Below are positions 4,692 through 6,607 of a stretch of DNA of 6,607 bases, piece after piece (positions within the stretch are counted from its first letter, which is position 1; the number at the start of each line of letters is the position of its first letter). This stretch comes from Candidatus Woesearchaeota archaeon. GTDB lineage: Archaea > Nanobdellota > Nanobdellia > Woesearchaeales > ARS49. The notes beneath the pieces were generated by a model that was not told where the DNA came from, ran no database searches, and saw only the letters and a list, made by a program, of their open reading frames with translations. The stretch lies in the NCBI GenBank assembly GCA_016203345.1, contig JACQMZ010000117.1:1-6607 (forward strand), read 5' to 3'. The position numbers and the translations under genes are program-made.

Positions 4692-4916
4692 CTATCTGCA
4701 CTTCTTGTACAAAATTCTTCGTAATTCCTCGACATCCGCGCAGTCCCTTTCGCGCATCCTTTCAAAAAGTGCACTGCATTCCTTGTGGCGTTCCTTGGTT
4801 GCATCCTTTACGTACGTGTCGTACCGGTACAGCGCGTCCAGTTTCATGGCAAGCATGTGGATGATGTTGTGATCGCAGTTTGTCATGCACGAGTTGTGCT
4901 TGTGGTTATGCTTCAT
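4692..4916 (-). CDS. Small His/Cys-rich protein, 74 residues
   Basis: The N-terminus is dense in possible metal ligands: H3, H5, H7, C10, C14, H16 and H20 lie within 20 residues. The rest looks like two amphipathic helices (about 17-39 and 44-70), with further Cys at 47, 59 and 73. The pattern of a helix with KLDALYRYDTYVKDA followed by a second charged helix recalls half of a ferritin-like bundle, but I cannot confirm this by eye. The start at 4916 lies nine bases after the stop of the exported protein gene, so it is very likely the third gene of that operon. The ribosome site is weak (GTGA at about 4919-4922). A metal-binding role is inference from composition. Confidence 0.65.
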   Translation of the reverse strand: MKHNHKHNSCMTNCDHNIIHMLAMKLDALYRYDTYVKDATKERHKECSALFERMRERDCADVEELRRILYKKCR

Positions 4917-4925
4917 GATGTCACG

Positions 4926-5558
4926 TCAGTTTGATCTGTAAAACGTGCTTACTCCCCATAACTTTTGCTGGGTGGTTGCAGGGGGCAGGTAGGGTGCAGG
5001 GCTGTTCCTGAATATGTCTCCTCTGAGCATGATTTCTTTGCTGGGTGCAGGATTGCTGTCTGGGAAAGGTTCTCGCGTGACTACGACGCTGTCGTAATAG
5101 TCAAGATACCTGTTTAGTTTTTGCAGTTCTAATTCTCCTGTGCCGCGGCCGATGGTGTCAAATAATCCTAAAGACAGCCAGTAATCAGTATCGCGGTCTA
5201 CCAGCCATGCTTCGTACACGTATTCGCGGCTGTAGCTCGGAATCAGTTCTCCAACGCGTATTTTCACGCCGCTGCTAATGTCTTGATTATAGCGGGCGCT
5301 GTACACGTTGGCTGTGCCTCGTGGAAATATGTCTGGAAACCCGCGTGCCAGCAAGGGCGTGACTAATGGCTCCAGGTGCGCTACTGCCTGCCACGTGTAC
5401 CCGTGCGTTTGTATGCGTGCGTCAAAATTCGTTACTCGCTCTATGCCTTTCCTGTTCATATCCAGTCCTTCATAGGCAGGGTCTTTCACAAATCCGTGCA
5501 GGCCAGTGACCGCACCTGCAAGCATTAATGCAAGTATGGCGACCGCAATTCGTTTCAT
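4926..5558 (-). CDS. Exported protein with RskA-C-like domain (second copy)
   Basis: This 210-residue protein starts with a signal peptide (MK-R, hydrophobic 4-18, small residues before about 20) and should be outside the membrane. The C-terminal half has the marks of the extracytoplasmic domain of anti-sigma-K factor RskA: YEAWLVD (115-121), SLGLF (129-133), and VVVTREPFPD (158-167) followed by a Pro-rich turn and IMLRGDI (176-182). No cytoplasmic zinc-binding anti-sigma domain is present, and an archaeon has no sigma factor, so only the outer domain is shared. It is clearly paralogous to the gene upstream, which also has YE-WL-D, SLG and EPFPD. Its ATG shares four bases (ATGA) with the upstream stop, so the two are translationally coupled. 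The residues between 20 and 100 are not recognised. Domain assignment is from memory of the family pattern; the surface role is unknown. Confidence 0.75.
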   Translation of the reverse strand: MKRIAVAILALMLAGAVTGLHGFVKDPAYEGLDMNRKGIERVTNFDARIQTHGYTWQAVAHLEPLVTPLLARGFPDIFPRGTANVYSARYNQDISSGVKIRVGELIPSYSREYVYEAWLVDRDTDYWLSLGLFDTIGRGTGELELQKLNRYLDYYDSVVVTREPFPDSNPAPSKEIMLRGDIFRNSPAPYLPPATTQQKLWGVSTFYRSN

Positions 5559-6286
5559 GTCGCCCTCTGCGGAATACTGCCGATCATGACGAGTTCTCCC
5601 ATTCGCGGGTCAGGATCTGGAAATGGCTCTTCAGTCACGCCAATAGTCTCATACAGTGTCAGATCGTATGTGCCGTCACTCGCCAGCAAGCCGCCAAGTC
5701 CTCCAGTTAATCCTATTCTTGCTGTTGTTACGCCGCTTCGGAGGTTTGCTCTCAAGAAGCCAAGGCTTAATTCATAGCCAGAATCTTCATCCATCAGCCA
5801 GACTTCATACGCCCTGTTTGGCGCGAGCGGCGGAAGGTTGACTGCGTACACCATCACGGTGCTCTTTGGCAGTTCGGTTACGGAATCGCTTTGTCTGCTG
5901 ACTACGCGGACTGATACGCGTGGCGGCGCTTCTGCGCGGTTGGTTCTTTTGTACGTCTCTAATGGAGTTAACTCAATAATTCTGTCAATCATTCGGTATC
6001 CGCGGTACCCGGCATCAAACTGGCTTAGTTTGCCGGGATTTCTGCCTTGGCGAAATACTGAATTGAAAAAATCCTCACGACCTCCAGAAGTGTCTTTTGA
6101 TCCAAAAGATCCGCGGGGGGCATCTTTAAGTCCGTACCCTATCAGCGGCTTTTGATATCCTTCCCCAAAATACTGGTCTCTGCCGTAAGGGTTCATGAGC
6201 CGCTCTTCCCGCGCCCGGATGCCACTTGCAGCAAATACTGTTACAACCAAAAGAACCATGATAATAGCAATAAGTACGAGTCGCAT
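5555..6286 (-). CDS. Exported protein with RskA-C-like domain (first copy)
   Basis: This 243-residue protein has an N-terminal hydrophobic helix (3-20) that is either a signal peptide or an anchor. A polar, Gly- and Arg-rich region (22-120) follows. The C-terminal domain resembles the extracytoplasmic part of RskA: VMVYAVNLPPL (144-154), YEVWLMDEDSGYELSLGF (160-177), and GVTEEPFPDPDP (216-227) then ELVMIGSI (231-238). It is the first gene of an operon with its paralogue and the His/Cys-rich protein. The ATG at 6286 is supported by GAGGAT (6291-6296) four bases upstream and by a TATA-box at 6323-6331, which gives a leader of about 15 bases. Two copies side by side suggest a tandem duplication followed by strong divergence outside the domain. 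Ligand and role are unknown. Confidence 0.75.
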   Translation of the reverse strand: MRLVLIAIIMVLLVVTVFAASGIRAREERLMNPYGRDQYFGEGYQKPLIGYGLKDAPRGSFGSKDTSGGREDFFNSVFRQGRNPGKLSQFDAGYRGYRMIDRIIELTPLETYKRTNRAEAPPRVSVRVVSRQSDSVTELPKSTVMVYAVNLPPLAPNRAYEVWLMDEDSGYELSLGFLRANLRSGVTTARIGLTGGLGGLLASDGTYDLTLYETIGVTEEPFPDPDPRMGELVMIGSIPQRAT

Positions 6287-6322
6287 AGTGATCCTCTTTT
6301 ATTGTGTGACGTACAGATTAAG

Positions 6323-6331
6323 ATATATAAA
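6323..6331 (-). promoter_or_regulatory. TATA-box of the exported-protein operon
   Basis: TTTATATAT on the minus strand predicts a transcript start near 6301, leaving a leader of about 15 bases with the ribosome site GAGGAT (6291-6296). It probably drives the genes at 6286, 5558 and 4916. Confidence 0.65.
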
Positions 6332-6343
6332 TCATTCGGTCGG

Positions 6344-6387
6344 GAATTTTGAAAAAGTCGGCTTGAGTCCTCCTTTTTCAAAAATTC
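6344..6387. terminator. Stem-loop overlapping the stop of the right-edge gene
   Basis: GAATTTTGAAAAAG (6344-6357) pairs with CTTTTTCAAAAATTC (6373-6387), 14 pairs with one extra A, around a 15-base loop. The right arm contains the last codons and the TGA of the gene entering from the right, and the promoter of the next operon begins about 13 bases past the left arm. The position suggests a 3'-end signal. The loop lacks the full GAGCG-AGCG core of the other hairpins. Confidence 0.55.
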
Positions 6388-6607
6388 TCGTGTGTGCATG
6401 GCTTTTCAAAATTGGAAGTTTCATTTCGAGTATCAACGGGTCGCACCGAAATCGTCGGCTGAGCGCGTTCATACAAGAATCGTGCGATGGCAAATGGGAC
6501 AGCAACTGCGCCGGCTCCGCCGATAATTGCCAGCACGTGACTAAGTATGCTTGCATCTTGATCTGCTGAGGTGCTATGGTGTGGATCATGTATGCGTGGC
6601 ACAACAA
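6378..6607 (-). CDS. Small membrane protein, cut by the right edge
   Basis: The reading frame is open to the window edge. A GTG at 6602 could be its start, giving 74 residues, or the gene may continue beyond the window. From that GTG, residues about 18-40 form one hydrophobic helix (LSHVLAIIGGAGAVAVPFAI) ending in a basic/aromatic boundary (ARFLYERAQ), followed by a short polar tail. I do not recognise it. The stop lies in the arm of the stem-loop 6344-6387. A competing frame on the same strand, from 6607 to 6332, shows no comparable helix and reads like a shadow. Moderate support only. Confidence 0.45.
   Translation of the reverse strand, partial: VVPRIHDPHHSTSADQDASILSHVLAIIGGAGAVAVPFAIARFLYERAQPTISVRPVDTRNETSNFEKPCTHENF

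Noticed and set aside
6332..6607. 91-codon minus-strand frame at the right edge
   Set aside because: It competes with the frame 6378-6607, which has a clear membrane helix. This one has no recognisable segment and runs through the stem-loop.
1..6607. CRISPR arrays, rRNA, tRNA, transposase or integrase genes
   Set aside because: No regularly spaced direct repeats, no tRNA cloverleaf, no rRNA signature strings and no transposase or recombinase motifs were seen on either strand.

Overview
The window looks archaeal. It encodes a clear translation initiation factor aIF1A and a MinD/ParA-type ATPase. Most genes are preceded by an AT-rich TATA-like box about 25 bases ahead of the expected transcript start, several appear leaderless, and I see no bacterial -35/-10 pairs. 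The many short orphan membrane and secreted proteins would fit an uncultured lineage such as a DPANN archaeon, but that placement is a guess.

Layout. (1) 1-196: a hairpin and a promoter. (2) 197-808 (+): a Nudix plus winged-helix protein of the NrtR type. (3) 809-943: two nested palindromes between convergent genes. (4) 907-2406 (-): a six-helix membrane protein, then aIF1A, a possible 30-residue membrane peptide and a 77-residue orphan. (5) 2407-2559: a divergent promoter region with a hairpin. (6) 2560-4063 (+): a four-helix membrane protein with a basic, AT-hook-like tail, then a MinD/ParA-family ATPase, each with its own promoter. (7) 4079-6286 (-): an apparent operon of two exported paralogues with an RskA-C-like domain and a His/Cys-rich 74-residue protein, followed by a Cys-rich 185-residue orphan with its own likely promoter. 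(8) 6378-6607 (-): the 3' part of a small membrane protein gene running off the right edge.

The most unusual feature is a family of hairpins at 66-93, 1632-1669, 2450-2493 and 3120-3160. They share a core of the form GAGCG-(1 to 3 bases)-AGCG. Their outer arms differ from copy to copy but pair well within each copy, and three copies keep an unpaired T at the same place. One copy lies inside a coding region and supplies the C-terminus of a membrane protein. Other palindromes sit on or just after stop codons (812-885, 889-943, 1178-1248, 4646-4689, 6344-6387), suggesting that 3' ends here are commonly marked by stem-loops.

Functional links are limited. The MinD-like ATPase and the membrane protein with a basic tail could act together in positioning DNA or a complex at the membrane (inference). 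The 6286 to 4692 operon looks like a cell-surface and perhaps metal-related unit of unknown role.
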